This document shows positions 24,916-37,689 of a stretch of 64,000 nucleotides of DNA, in pieces. The notes below the pieces were generated by a model. It worked only from the letters and a program-made list of their open reading frames with translations. It searched no databases and was not told the DNA's origin. Position numbers and translations under genes: made by a program. Where the stretch lies: positions 7,330,501-7,394,500 of the forward strand of contig JBAIAC010000035.1 in the NCBI GenBank assembly GCA_037349315.1. Direction: 5' to 3'. Source of the stretch: Chelydra serpentina (Eukaryota > Chordata > Testudines > Chelydridae). Every line of letters begins with the position of its first letter. Position 1 is the first letter of the stretch.

Positions 24916-25551
24916 CTGCCCTGATACAGGCCCAATGAGTTGCCCTTCTCTTTCTGACTGTGGTGCCCATGTGTCCAAAGTTCTAACAACACTGGCTAAG
25001 CGTGGTCTGGCTGGGCACTCTTCAGGCTTGCCGACGGTGCTCTTCCAAATCTTGGTTCTCTCTTTCCCCTGTGGCATCACACCCAGGTCTTCAAGTGATC
25101 CTTCCAGGGGGACTCCTCAACACTCCCACACCCCATCTTGATGGTGCCCCTAGGAGGAAACAGTGTCAAGCCAGATGGGGCCCTGGGTTTTTTGAGTACT
25201 GTAACCTTTCCAGCAAGTGTTCAGAGAATGAGTTCAAGGAGATGCTCTCAGCTTGGGAGCTAATTAGGTGCAGCTGAGCCTGGTTCGGCTCAGCATCTTA
25301 AAAGTGTGGTGGGGGGGGCTAGCTTCAGCCCATGGGAAGAGGATAAAGTGGTTTTACAGGCCAGACACTAAAGGAGGGAGTTCTGAAGAAACATTAGATC
25401 TGCTCTTTGTTGGCTTGTGCGTTTGCTTTGGAGTTTACTTGCTGTAATGCTGCATGGAAGAAATACAGAGTCTTCAGCCAAAAGTGTGTGTTCCTGCTTA
25501 AACCAGAACTTCTGAAATAAACCCCACTCCTAGTGAGGTGTGGGGTTTTTT

Positions 25552-25570
25552 TGTGTGTGTGTGTGTGTGT
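25552..25570. repeat. (TG)n microsatellite
   Basis: Nine to ten TG units follow a T-rich run. Ordinary intronic dinucleotide repeat. Confidence 0.9.
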
Positions 25571-26957
25571 AAAAGAAATCTCTCCTTTTACCTCTTTAGA
25601 CCACGGTACTGCCATAGTCCCCAGCCAGTGGTCACTGCCTGTCTCCAGCCTGCTCCTCCACACCAGTACAAAGTGCACTGACTACATCAGGACCCAACAT
25701 ACTCGAAAGACAAATGTATACACAAGCTAACCTTTGGGTGTTTACCCCCCATCCTAGTATCCTCCAACCTATATCGTATTTTTTCCTGTGCTGCTCATGC
25801 TACCAGTCTTGGATAGTCCCTATTTGTGTTTCTGAGGAGCGGCTGATGTGTTGGAACAGTGCTACCCAGCCAGTTCTACGCCACTGTTGTCTGCTTTCCT
25901 ACTTCCAGCGCATGTGTGTGTGGAAATTGTGTTGGAGGGTCTGCTTGTTGCACAAGGAAAGCTGAAGATTTACTCCCGCACAGCAAATGTGGAGGAAACC
26001 CAGCTGGAATCTAGCAGCATTGAAAAACAAGGAAGGATTGGAGAGAAAAAGTATATATAAAGGAATCAAGAGATGAAGTGCCTGGATGCAATTTTCTACA
26101 TGAAACACTGCTCCAAAATGGTGGCTTACTTGCATCAAAATAGCACAGAATCTGTGTCCTCTCCTGAGTTTGGGCAGTAGATGAAATACCAACCAAGGTT
26201 TAAAAACTTGGGGGGAAAAAACTGTGCAGGACATATGGAAGTCATTTCAAATCTCAGAAATTTTAGGGGAGCCTTGGGACTGGTTCCCCCATAAAAGCAC
26301 TTTGTTGTTCTGGAGGAAAATTGGTGCAATGTGATGCACAGATGAGTGAGTGGGGGCTTCTGAAATGAAGCTTAGCAGCCAAGGAGAAGCTGTGGCATGT
26401 CTGAGAGTTTGGTGTGGGGTTGGGCTCTCCTTTCAGAGCTTACAGTGACTTGATTCGTGGGCTAGTTATAAACTACTACTACTCCTCGAACTCTGCCATT
26501 TTCACTGGAGAGAGTGGAAGAAATAAATCGTTCCGTTATTGGAACTATTCACTCCTTTTGCCGAGATAGATCAAAACTTAGTGCCAAGCCTGCTCAAAAT
26601 CAGCCTCATTCACAAACCCAGAAACCCCTTTTAGTTTCTGTCTTCAAGAATTTTGCTTTTTCAGGTCACTCCCTTTTTGATATTTAGCATTACACTTCCA
26701 GCTGTTTTCCTTAACATTTTGGGGAACACACCCACCCAAGCAATAATAAAAAAAAATCCTTGTCCTGTTCCCATGTCTCAGTCATGTCCTCCACAATCTC
26801 ATTAAGACAGACATCTGAGAGTAGACTTGGGGCATCCAGGTAGGAGTTGTCATAGGCCAGAGGACTGGCACTGAGGGCATCAAAGTCATGTTCTCAGTAA
26901 AATGAACATCTGAATCATGTCCTGAGTGTGTTAGTGAAGTCTGTTGGTCCTCTATGA

Positions 26958-27660
26958 CAGTGGTTTGCAAACTTTTTTTTTCTGGCGACTCAGTTGAAGA
27001 AAATTGTTGATGCCGCGCCCCAACGGTGCTGGGGATGAGGGATTCAGGGTGTGGGAGGGCGCTCTGGGCTGGGGCAGGGGTTGAGGTGCAGGAAGGGGTC
27101 AGGGCTCTAGGCTGGGGGTACAGGCTTGGGTGGGGTTTGGGATGCAGGAAGGGGCTCTGGGTTTGCGGGGGGGGCTCAGGACTGGGGCAGGGGATTGGGG
27201 CACGGGGTTGGGGTGCGAGCTTACCTTGGGTGGCTCCTGCTCAGGGGTGCAGCGGGGGTACTAAGGCAGGCTTCCTGCCTGTCCTAACACCGCGGGCTGC
27301 GCTGCGCCCTGAAAGCGGCCAGCAGCAGGTCTGGTTCCTAGGTGCAGGCGCGCAAGCAGCTCCGTTCGGCTCTCGCCCACAGGCACCGCCCACCCACCTC
27401 CCTTTGGCCAGGAGCTGGCCAATGGGAGTGCAGAGCCGGTGCTCGGGGCGGGGACAGCACCCGGAGCCCCGTGGCGCCGCCCCCTGCGCCTAGGATCTGA
27501 CCTACCGCTGGCTGCGGTGTCGGAACAGGTAGGCACTAGCCTGCCTTAGCCAGGCAGCACCGCCGACGGGATATTTAAAGGCCCGATCAGCGGTGCTGAC
27601 CCAGTGCTTTAAATTCCACGACCCAGTACTGGGTTGCGACCCACAGTTTGAAGACCACTG
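26958..27660. mobile_element. non-autonomous hAT element, 703 bp
   Basis: The left end CAGTGGTTTGCAAAC and the reverse complement of the right end (CAGTGGTCTTCAAAC) are terminal inverted repeats. The flanks CTCTATGA and TTCTATGA form an 8-bp target duplication with one mismatch, as expected for the hAT superfamily. The interior is G-rich and then CpG-rich, and encodes no transposase. The 155-codon frame at 27026-27493 is low-complexity G-rich DNA and not a gene. Confidence 0.8.
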
Positions 27661-30600
27661 TTCTATGACCGTTGTGTCTGCTCCTTAGGCAGAACAGAGC
27701 GAAGCTTCCTCCAGAGTAGTACGAAAAGCTGCAACACCGGATTCTAACCACACTTTGACTATACACCCTCCATTAAATAACTCAACCTCCGCAATGGCTG
27801 AGTTTAGCTGCAGATTTCTCCTGTTTGCTTTGTATCGTGGCTATTGGTGCAAGAAACTTATTGTTGCTTTCTGCTCTTTTTCCATCAGGGAACTGATACA
27901 CAGAGCCCTGCAGTCTGGGTGCGTATCTTCCTAGAAACAGAGCGAGGAATTTTAACCTCCATTTAATGCAGAACTCTGGCTTATCAGAGGTTGTTTTATG
28001 TGTCATCTGATACCTCTGTGGGAGAGAGAATTTGTTGCATCTTACTTCTGGTATGGAACACAGCACCATCAGGAAAATGTGGTAATCCTGTGAGGCAAGC
28101 TCAGGGGATTTGGAAACTCCCATAGTCCCAACCAGATCTGGCAAGAGCCATCTTTAGTGTCTTCTGTGAGTGGAGTGAATGCAGGTGGCCTTTTTAAAAA
28201 GGCATACAAGGATTTACTCTTTCCCAGAGAAAATGCAAGATGGTGGCTGCAGCCCAGTCCCCAGGGAGTACTTTAGAAACTCTCTCGTTAGGGTGGAGGG
28301 CTTCCTTTTGCAACGTTGCTCAAATAATCCCTTTGGAACCAAAAAATGAAGCTTTTAAAGTGTTTGTTTGGGGTCGTATACGATATTGTGTGTAGGACTT
28401 CATGAGTTCCAGGGGGATGGATTTCATGGAACCCATAATTCTCTTATACTTTAAAATGATGTACAATATGTCAAGTGAACGGCGAGAGACTGGCTGTGAC
28501 TCTATCCAGAACAGCACCAAAAAGGGATCGTAATAGGATAGGACCATGTGCTTGAGGTGAAAGATTGTCAAGAAACCAACTCATCAGTAAACATTTGTGC
28601 CACCTAGTCAGAACAAGCAATCGTCTGGTAACTATTTCCTTTATTCTGGGTGGCTCAAAATAGAAGTATAATCACAAAACAAAAGCAACCCTGAAATGTC
28701 CCCAGAATTTAGGATAACAAGTTGGGTTGCTGATCATATAGATAATGAAGGCAAATGTCTCATTTTCAATACCCTTCCTTGTTTTAGGTGGTGTGGAGAG
28801 AAGTTGCTGTCATAAGAATAAAGTTAAGTGGAATACTGTGCAAATTCCTTAAGAAGCCACAGGCTCTGTGAAATGCATTTACTTCCCATAGGGGCCTTAA
28901 ATCAAGCATCACTTCCAAATGCGAGGGAGCAGCCTCTATTCATTGTAATGACTGTCTCCTTCTGTTTTCGTGGTGATGGGGCTGACGACCTCTGAACAAA
29001 GACGTGAAGTAGCTTTTGTTCCAATAATATGACTGTTTAAATAAATAACCACTTCTTACTTATCCCTTATTCCCATGATATCTTGCCTTCCTGTCAAATA
29101 GAGAAATTCATACACCTCCAAGCTGATACTGTGTACACAACACCTTGGCCTAAACCCTCCCTGTAATCATGGTTTGGTTAGAGAGTAGTAAATGCCTTTT
29201 CAAAGCTGTACAGCAGATGCGAAGTGTTGCTTTCTCTAAGCGCTGGTGCAGTAATGCTAGGGACATAAATCTTTCTGCTTAATTTACTATCAGGACAGAG
29301 AGAGTCCATGCAATGAGGAATGAATTATGCTCACAGTACATTGGCTGGAGTGTGGCCATTTGTCCACCCGAGTCTTGTTTTATGTTATGCTGGGACTGTA
29401 GCCAACTTCAAAACCTCTGTCATTTTGTGATAAAATTCTCTGTCTTCTCTCACACCTGCTGTTATTTTTCAAACTAAATATCTCCCTTGTCTACTTAAAG
29501 AGCCAAAGGTCTTCACATAACTCTGATGGTCTCGTTGCTGTTTCTCTGACGGCCATACACAGGTGCATTTTTTTTATATGGAGTAACTTTTGTGCTGTTA
29601 CTTTTTGTGCAGGTCCTGCCGGGTAATGCTTTGGCCCATGCTATGGTCATTTTGCATTGCTTGAGTGGCACAAAGAGACCTTATATGAGGAATCCTGAGT
29701 TGGTGCAAAGTCCTCCCTCACTGCGTGGTATAGCAGGTATTTCGGAAACCGGATGGGGTAGAAACAGAGCCAGAATGCACTGTGCTGCAGTGATCCGTAA
29801 TGCTATAATGTTCATTAGGCTGCTGTTACAAATTGGCACAAGTTAGAAAAGGCCTTAGGCTGCTCGGTTCTTGCACATCTCTGCGTTAAGCCTGATCTTG
29901 GAAAAAAGGTCCACGTGCCAAGTCCCATTGGCTTGAGTGGGACTCCATTGTAGGAGTTGGTATCTGTGTGGGGCGAGACTGGGTTGTGGAATTGGGCCTT
30001 TAGGGCCAGAGCTCGTGCCTTCTCTCTGTCTGTAAAGTGCCCTGCACTCTGGGCATTACGGTAATCATGATGATAAAGCAAATCGTGTGGCTTAGTTTTA
30101 TTCAGAAGGCAGTTGTGTTTCCTGTGGGGGCATCTCTGTTGTGTAAATATTTATATTTGCAAATTATCTTTGCTTAACTGTGAACATCTGCGATGTATTT
30201 AAATTTCAGCGCATGCATATCAGGCACCCCATTGAATTCAAATGGGTTTGCCTGTTAAATCTGGCAATAAGGAATTCGCTAAGACTGACTTTGGAATGAT
30301 GCTCTTTGTAGTAGTTTTAACAAGAAAAACATTTGATTGATTTACATAGAAAATATTAAGAAGGGGAACAGATATTCCTTTTGGGAATGCCACGCTGGTT
30401 AGTTTCAATCATTTAAAATATAATTTGCTTTGTGAAAGTATTTTTATGCAAATACACTGACATGAAACATGACAAGTATTTGTAACATGACAAGTTCCTT
30501 TGTAAATGAAGGTCTTTTTTTAGTTATGCAATCATTAACAAATAGCTTTTTGGGTTTAAATCATAAGTTCTACAAAAGCAGAGGAGGGGAGGTGGAGAAA

Positions 30601-31681
30601 ATGTGGTAAATTCCTTTCCAGTTTGAGTTTGCTTATAAATTTTCAGAGCAGCATAGTATTTTAGAGACTTAATTCATAATGTTGCAAGACACTAATGTAG
30701 CCTTTTACATACACAGAAGTTGAATCAAGATCAAATGAAACTTAAGTTACATCACCTTGCTACTTTACTTTAGTTCTTCATTGCTGATCTTATGGGTTTA
30801 AAAGTCATCTCAGAATGTTGGCAACATCCTTACTCCACCCTCGCAGCCAGGAGTTTGCACCGGGCTCACTTGGCTGAAACTAGCATTAATCCTGCTAATA
30901 GCTGTATATGCAGCTGCCATGACTTTTCTCCTTAGTGGGGATGTATGATCGGTCAGGAGAGCCATGGGTGGGTACAGGACCAGTATCCCCAGGGTCTGCA
31001 ACCTTGCTGACTAATGAACACCAAGCCTCGTCAGAACAAAACAAATCACGCTCCCACAGTGAAGTGTGTAAACGAAGGGACCGGCCCTGCTGACATTTCA
31101 GTTAATGAAGAGCAACTACAATGAAGTCAGAGCTATGATAGTGTAAGTGGGACGGGACTCAGGCCCGAAGAGTTCAATAGGCTTCCTTTAGCTGTGTCTC
31201 TAAACGTAAAACAAAGAGGTTGGCTTTGTATTGCCAAGGTTGGAGGCTCTCAAAAGGGCTTTTTCCTTGCTTCTCCCAAGTTGTTTCTGGCTTCTCACAG
31301 CAGCTGGATTGCAGCACTCCCTGGAACACCTCCCTCTTACAGCATGTGCTGGAGGAACTGCCTAATCCATTGCAGCCAACCCAGCAATACTTGCTGGACA
31401 GTCCTAAAACGAACAGCTGAGGGTCTTTACTATATTCAGGGAGAAAGTGCCACTCCTCTGTCTGCCAGCCCCTGCCACAGCATCATATGAGAACAGGGCA
31501 GTATAGGATGAGGCCTGGCGGTGGGGATGTGCAGGTACTGGAGCTGCTAGCTGACATTGTTGCTTTTGTACCAACGTCAGGATTCTAATTTGTTGGGAGA
31601 TTGGATTCTAAAAGGTAGCACCCCAGGTGCGCTTACAGCTGAGTTTGGCTATACCTCTGCAGATGGGACCAAACCATGGTC

Positions 31682-32697
31682 CAGTAACTCCTCGCTTAAC
31701 GTTGTAGTTCTGTTCCTGAAAAGTGCGACTTTAAGCAAAATGATGTTAAACTAATCCAATTTCCCCCATAAGAATTAATGTAAATGGGGAGGTTAGGTTC
31801 CAGTGAATTTTTTTTCACCAGACAAAAAAATCATACTATATTGTATGTATATACACACAGTATAAGTTTTAAACAAACAATTTAATACTGTACACAGCAA
31901 TGATGATTGTGGAGCTTGGTTGAGGTGGTGAAGTCAAAGGGTGGGCTATTTCCTAGGGAATGCCTTACTGCTAAATGATGAACTAGCACTTGGGTGAGCC
32001 CTCAAGGGTTAACACACTGTTGTTAATGTAGCCTCACACTCTACAAAGCAGCACGAATGGAGGGAGGGGAGACAGCATGGGAGACGGGGAGACACACCCT
32101 GTGTGTGGGAGAGAGAGAGAGAGAGATGTGAATTGCCCCTTTAAGTATGCTGACACCACACGCTAAGTACATTCCCTTTAAAAAGATTAGGAAGTAGAGA
32201 CAGCAGCTGCAGACAGCTCTCTCCATCCTGAGCCCTGTTGTGTCTCCCCCCTGCTCTATATGGAGAAGGGGTAAGCAGGGTGCAGGGGGAAGGCAACACC
32301 CTGACATTAGTCCTCCTCTTCCCCCCTCCCCTGCACAGCAAGCAGGAGGCTCCCGGAAGCAGCTCCCGGAAGCAGCTCCAAGGCAGAGGGCAGGAGCAGC
32401 ACATGGCAGTGGGGGGAGGGATAGCTGAACTGTCCGGCAGTTGATAGCCTGCTGGGCAGCTGCTGCACAGGGAATTTAGGGGAGCGGGGAGCTGCTGGGG
32501 GGGCTGCCGGTCCACCCTGGTTCCAAGCCCCCACCAGCTAGCTGCAACGGGCTGCTCTTCCTGCAAGCAGTGGACAAAGCAGGTGACTGCCAAACGACGT
32601 TAGAAGGGAGCATTGCACAACTTTAAACGAGCATGTTCCCTAATTGATCAGCAAGGAAACAACGTTAACCAGGATGGCTTTAAGTGAGGAATTACTG
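31682..32697. mobile_element. 1.0-kb DNA element with CAGTAA ends
   Basis: The left end CAGTAACTCCTCGCTTAA and the reverse complement of the right end (CAGTAATTCCTCACTTAA) differ at two positions. The interior contains (GA)n at 32109-32126 and a direct GGAAGCAGCTCC doublet near 32355. I recognise the layout as a repeat common in turtles. I do not see a clean target duplication, so the superfamily is open. ORFs on both strands at 32141-32593 are repeat-derived. Confidence 0.65.
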
Positions 32698-33924
32698 TAT
32701 GTATAATTACCAGAGCTAGTAAAATGGTTTGGTAACAATCAGGAAGCACAGTAGATTAGCCTTTTTCATTCCTCGCCGCCCCTCCTCCCCCAAATAAGCA
32801 GACGTCTTAGGGTTCTTCCTATACTGTCCTGCGCTTTGCAGCAATCCATTCTCATTAGAAGGTCTGCACTAAAGTTAAAATCAAACTAGCTGCAACCATA
32901 TTTAAAGCTTAAATATGGCTGCTGTTAGTATGTTCCTAACAAGTTTCCCTGAACAATAAAGATTTGGATGTTTTTGCCCAGTATCAAGCTACAGATGAAC
33001 CCCCTAGCAATCAGCAGCATGATTTTATAATATGGATTCTCGGAGGGAGGGAATAACTCTCTGCAATGAACGGGGAGTCCATGCTAGCAATAATCGCATT
33101 TAAACAAACCCTCAGTCATAGTGTGGGCAGGGCCTTTTCCAATTTCTGACCAGATCTTACTCATTTTGCAAGTAAAACCCACTTCTTAAAAAGTCTGAAA
33201 ATCCTTTCTGCTACCATTTAAAATTACTGACAATCACTACAGGATGGTGACGTTAAACCTAATAGGAAACCTGCTTTTTAAATGGCTGTCAATCCAAACG
33301 TCACTATAAACTTTAAGAGGAAGAAGTACCAAGTAAATTGGTATTGGTGTAGGGCTAGGTGCTAGTCATACTACAAAGGGTACATGACAACAATTGTGTC
33401 TGCTGCTTACTAGTCTTATTCAGTGTTAAGTGGCCTAGCGTTGCTGCCTAGGTTATTAAAATTTGGCCCTTCACTTCCTGATCTTTCCCTTTTTCTTCCC
33501 CATTGTAAAGTTCAAAGGAGCAAAGTAATTTAACTTTCCCTTTCCCTTTTTCTTATGTGCTTTGTTTTACTGAATTCTCACCATAGTGTAAGTACAGAAC
33601 TGAAGCGATTATCGGTTACGCTGCACATACCAATGAAACATAACCTAGATCGAGATGAGAGCAAGTTCTATTCACTACAACCCTGTTAGCGCTGCCCCAG
33701 TACTGTCAATGGTATTAGTATTGAATAAAGCAAAAGTGCGGAGGGCAAAAGAAACGCCGTTCATCTCTTATTCCCAGCACTCTTCAGTCACATGCAAACA
33801 CTGAGCAGACGAGACGACTGTAACCGCCAACAGCAATCACAAATTAATCCTCCATGCAGCAGCCTCGTTTCGCTAAGATGACTCCTCCCAGTGCTTCCTC
33901 CACATGTGGCAGGCCCGCTCACTT

Positions 33925-34320
33925 CGGCCAGATCCCCACTAGAAAAAATTTGCCAGGATAGCTATACTGGCAACCACACATACATACACAGCCATCCACC
34001 GGTGGTAACGTTATCCCTGTCCAGAGGTCGAAGACTCAGGCACCTTTCAAGTCCCACGTAAGCCCTACAAGCACGACAGCGGCACATCTGCAGTGCTGCA
34101 GCGACGGCACTGTAGTGTAGACTTGCTGCAGCGACAGAAGGAGTTTTCGGTTGGTGTCGTATATCCACCCCCCAAAGAGGCAGTAGCTAAGTTGACGGAA
34201 GAATTCTTCTGTCACCCTAGCAGTCTGTACACCAGGCTTTAGGATGGCGTAGCTATGTCTCTCGGGGTATGTGAATTTTTCATACACTTGAGCAGCATAG
34301 CTTAGGTGTAAACCAGGCCA
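33925..34320 (-). mobile_element. turtle MITE with GGTTTACACCTAAG end
   Basis: The minus strand starts TGGCCTGGTTTACACCTAAG and runs through GAAAAATTCACATACCCC, AAGAATTCTTCTGTCAAC and CTGCAGCAAGTCTACACTAC. This follows a widespread turtle element with GTCTACAC-type ends and a palindromic AAGAATTCTT. Minus-strand open frames here are spurious. Confidence 0.6.
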
Positions 34321-36105
34321 AAGGCGTAAACGTTTCACAGGCCTTGAGCTGGCTCTCCGCACAGGCGTGACGTTCACCCGCTGAGAATTAAAAGCTAAAT
34401 CTGAAATGACGTTTTGGCAGTCCACCCTCCCCCTCCCCAGCTTGAACTATAGAACAGCCACAATTACTCGTTTCAAAATGTGTCGGAATACATCGGTTTA
34501 CGCTGAGGTTGAAACATTGCATGCCAAGTGCTGACATGGAGCAAATGGTGATGGGCCAGCCCAAACCCCGCATTATTTTGCTACTTTCTACGTTTTAAAT
34601 TAAACTATAAACAAATTGCATGGCAGAACAGATAGGCCCCGTTTTTTATTGTTAGTCTGAAAAGAAGTCTCGATGTGTGCGTATGTACCATTTAGATCGT
34701 AGAATCAAGGAGGATATATTCATTTATCATGCAGCTGTCACCCCATCACCTGTACTCTGCATCTCCAGTTCCTCTTTCCAGACCACTTCTAATGTTCAAA
34801 ACTCTGAGTGGCTCCAAACAGATGTTGGGTTTTTTAAATCAAACTGACTGAGAAATATTTCCTCCTTTCCCTCCAAAGGTGGATTATTTCCCACAAAGTT
34901 ACACTGGTCTCAGCCCCAAGACAGGCAATGTTTAGTACTGCACCAGTCACAGAACAGGATTCAGTTACCAGGGCAAAGCGTCCTTGTCCTCACAGCATGT
35001 TCAGCCAATGGGAGTTTGTTCTGATGATGTCCTGCTTGTGACTGGAGGCCCTCATGAAGAGCATTGGTGGGTGGGGTTTTCTGGAACCAATCAGAATTGG
35101 AAATTTGCCTCAAGGCTTTAAATGTATTCCAGACACAGTAGAGCTATTTTTATTAAGTTTTTAACAGTGGCTAAAGTGGGCCAGGATAGCTAGAGTGCGT
35201 CTTAAAATAAAACATGGAGGAGAGACTGTGGATGAGGTGTGAAATTCACCCCTGTACAAAGTGGTAGTATAAGGCCTAAGCAACACTCAAGTCCTTAAAA
35301 CAGGGCTTAAGTTGAATTTAAATGATGCTTAGGCCCCATGTCATTTTCTGCATAGGGATGAATTTCACAGAGGGAACTATAGTTTTTACTTTTTAGATTA
35401 GAAATGAGTTAAATGAAAGACCACTCCATCTCAAATTCAAATTACGTAGCCCAAAATTCAAATTACGTAGACCAGTGATCTCAGTAAAAGGATGCTTTTG
35501 AAAATTCAAGGTTTAGACTAGATGAATATGCAAATTTCAGTTTGGGGGCACTTGGATGTCATAGCTGGGATGAGGACCCTTTGGAAATCTGGTGTAAGGT
35601 GCCTTTTGTACCAATCACTCATTAAACACCTTCCCTGAAACAGAATATTTTCCCTTAAGAGAACCACCCTTCCTATCCCTTTTGGATATTGCTTTGTGTG
35701 TTTGCTACAAAATAGCAATTAAAAGCAGCTGGATTGGGATTGGGTTTGCATCTTTACATTCTTGCATGATCATTTTTTTATAACTCTCTTCTGAAAACTA
35801 GAATCTGCTCCAGGTTCCGGAGCTACTTTATTTCAGGCTCTACCAAAATGTAACCAGTTCTGCATGCCATGTGAATTCTTCTTTGATGTCTGTTTGCCTT
35901 TTATTTGGTTAAAAAACAGAAAAAAGTTCACTGGGTAACATTGTTCTAACAAGATTAAAACACCGTACAAAATCTCTAGAATGTGTGCGCATAAAGGAAA
36001 ACAGAATCACACTTTTTCAAGATTACTTTCAAAATTAATGAGTGTTTAGGCGGAGAGAGGCTTTTTAACGTATTGCTTGGGATCCTCTTACACAATTTTT
36101 TGTCC

Positions 36106-36130
36106 TTTTTTTTTTTTTTTTTTTTTTTTT
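36106..36130. repeat. poly(T) tract
   Basis: Twenty-five consecutive T residues. It could be the antisense poly(A) tail of an unidentified retroposed element, but I see no matching body. Confidence 0.9.
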
Positions 36131-36624
36131 AATTAACTACAACATCACAAGACTTTGAGCTGAACTGAATTGTTTTACCCTATTTTTTGCTTTATGAAAT
36201 CTTGACAATATATTGTTGTACAGGAGTGATCCAAACTCTGTTTGCTTCAAAAGGGTTACTCCAAATTTACATCACTGTCATGTGAGAGCAGAATTCAGCC
36301 CAGTGTTGCTTTGGGGTGGGGGAAGGGGGCAGACATATGTCATATAGTTGTAGCTGTGATGTGGAAATATAAAAGAGCACTGATTCCAAGCTATAACTTA
36401 GTGACCATGGCCCTTATATTACCATGAAGTGATGAAAGCAACATCACATTCAGTGACAGGAACATACAGTAGATCAAAATTGCATGTTTGGGGACACAAA
36501 TGAGCAATTCCTCTGCTTCTGTATGAGTATGTGGATCGCATGGTTCTTGTGTCGGAGTCTTGTAGTTGGGTTTCTCACAGCTGCTCACCAGCATAGGGAA
36601 AAGGCTGAACCAGAGAGGTGTTTG

Positions 36625-36710
36625 CAGTGTTGTTGTAGCCGTGTTGGTCCTGGGATACGAGAGAGACCAGGTGAGTGATATTAATCTTTTATTGGACCAA
36701 CAGAAATTGA
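36625..36710 (+). mobile_element. Penelope-like repeat, second subfamily
   Basis: GTTGTTGTAGCCGTGTTGGTCC, then GAGAGACCAGGTGAG and ATCTTTTATTGGACCAACAG, match the arms of the inverted repeat at 51417-51535. The copy is short and ends soon after GACCAACAG. Confidence 0.5.
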
Positions 36711-36807
36711 ACCATAAACGGCATCTGAAATTACTGTCGAAATCCAAGCCATGCTGTTGAGCTGGACTAGATTTTGCCACTGGAGAATCGCGTTTAAAAC
36801 TAACCTA

Positions 36808-36960
36808 TTAAGGCCCCGATTCAGCAAAGTATTTCACACATGCTTACATCCATCCTTATCTAACAAAGTGTTTAAAGCATATGCTTAAAGGTAGGCCTAT
36901 ATTTAACCCTCTTTTGAAGTCTGTGAGACTTAAGCAGGTGCTAAAGTGAATCAGGACCTC
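36808..36960. mobile_element. palindromic MITE (GGCCCCGATTCAGC family)
   Basis: GGCCCCGATTCAGCAAAG at the left pairs imperfectly with TAAAGTGAATCAGGACC at the right. The interior has TTTAAAGCATATGCTTAAA, itself a near-palindrome. Related to the GATCCTGCA family but distinct in the end sequence. Confidence 0.5.
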
Positions 36961-36966
36961 AATCCC

Positions 36967-37209
36967 TTATCTGTTTAGGTTTCAGTGTAGTAGCCGTGTT
37001 AGTCTGTGTCAGCAAAACGAAAATAAGAAAGAAAAACTTGTAGCACCTTAGAGACTAACAAATTTATTTCAGCATAAGCTTTCGTGGGTTAGTACCCACT
37101 TCATCCAATGAAGCGGGTACTAACCCACGAAAGCTTATGCTGAAATAAATTTGTTAGTCTCTAAGGTGCTACAAGTTTTTCTTTCTTATTTTCGTTTTAT
37201 CTGTTTAGG
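36967..37209. mobile_element. Penelope-like insertion forming a 185-bp palindrome, with 13-bp target duplication
   Basis: TTATCTGTTTAGG occurs at 36967-36979 and 37197-37209, flanking the insert. Inside, 37014-37104 is the inverse of 37108-37198 with a single mismatch found by eye and a 3-nt centre. Each arm carries TTAGTCTCTAAGGTGC-type sequence, GAAAGCTTATGC and the hammerhead-like stem CCCAC/GTGGG. The left part (GGTTTCAGTGTAGTAGCCG) matches other Penelope-like copies here. The core bases beside the centre are degenerate (TGGATGA, CCAATGA), so ribozyme function is unlikely in this copy. Confidence 0.8.
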
Positions 37210-37689
37210 AGATTGTTGTAAATCAAATTACAGAAGATATTAAGTTATCTGGGTGGCAAGTAGACCAGCCAGTAACAGCACCGTCCTTCCAGGGATTTAC
37301 TACAACTATTCAACTGCTCTGATCAAGGAGTAGCAGAACTAAAATCACACAGGTTTTCCTAGACCACAGCGGTAGCCTGGTGCTCAGAACGTACACACTC
37401 CCCTTCGCATGTACACTCACTCAAGGGCCAGACACAATTTGGCCTAATATGTTTAATGACATTTAACAGCCATATAAGGGATGAAGCGATTGTAAATAAT
37501 AAATCAACCTTTACTCGGGGTACTTACTGTGCATTTCCTTTGGGAATCCTAGAAGGGTAGATTTAAAGGATAGTTAAGATTGCTAAGGCCCCAATCCTGC
37601 AAACACTTATTCATGCATCTGTATGTGACTATTCTGGTGAGCGAAGCTGAGCATCGGTGTGTATGTGTGCAGTGTTGGGGCCTAAAGTC

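Noticed and set aside
27026..27493. 155-codon Gly-rich open frame
   Set aside because: Produced by G-rich low-complexity DNA inside a hAT element with clear ends.
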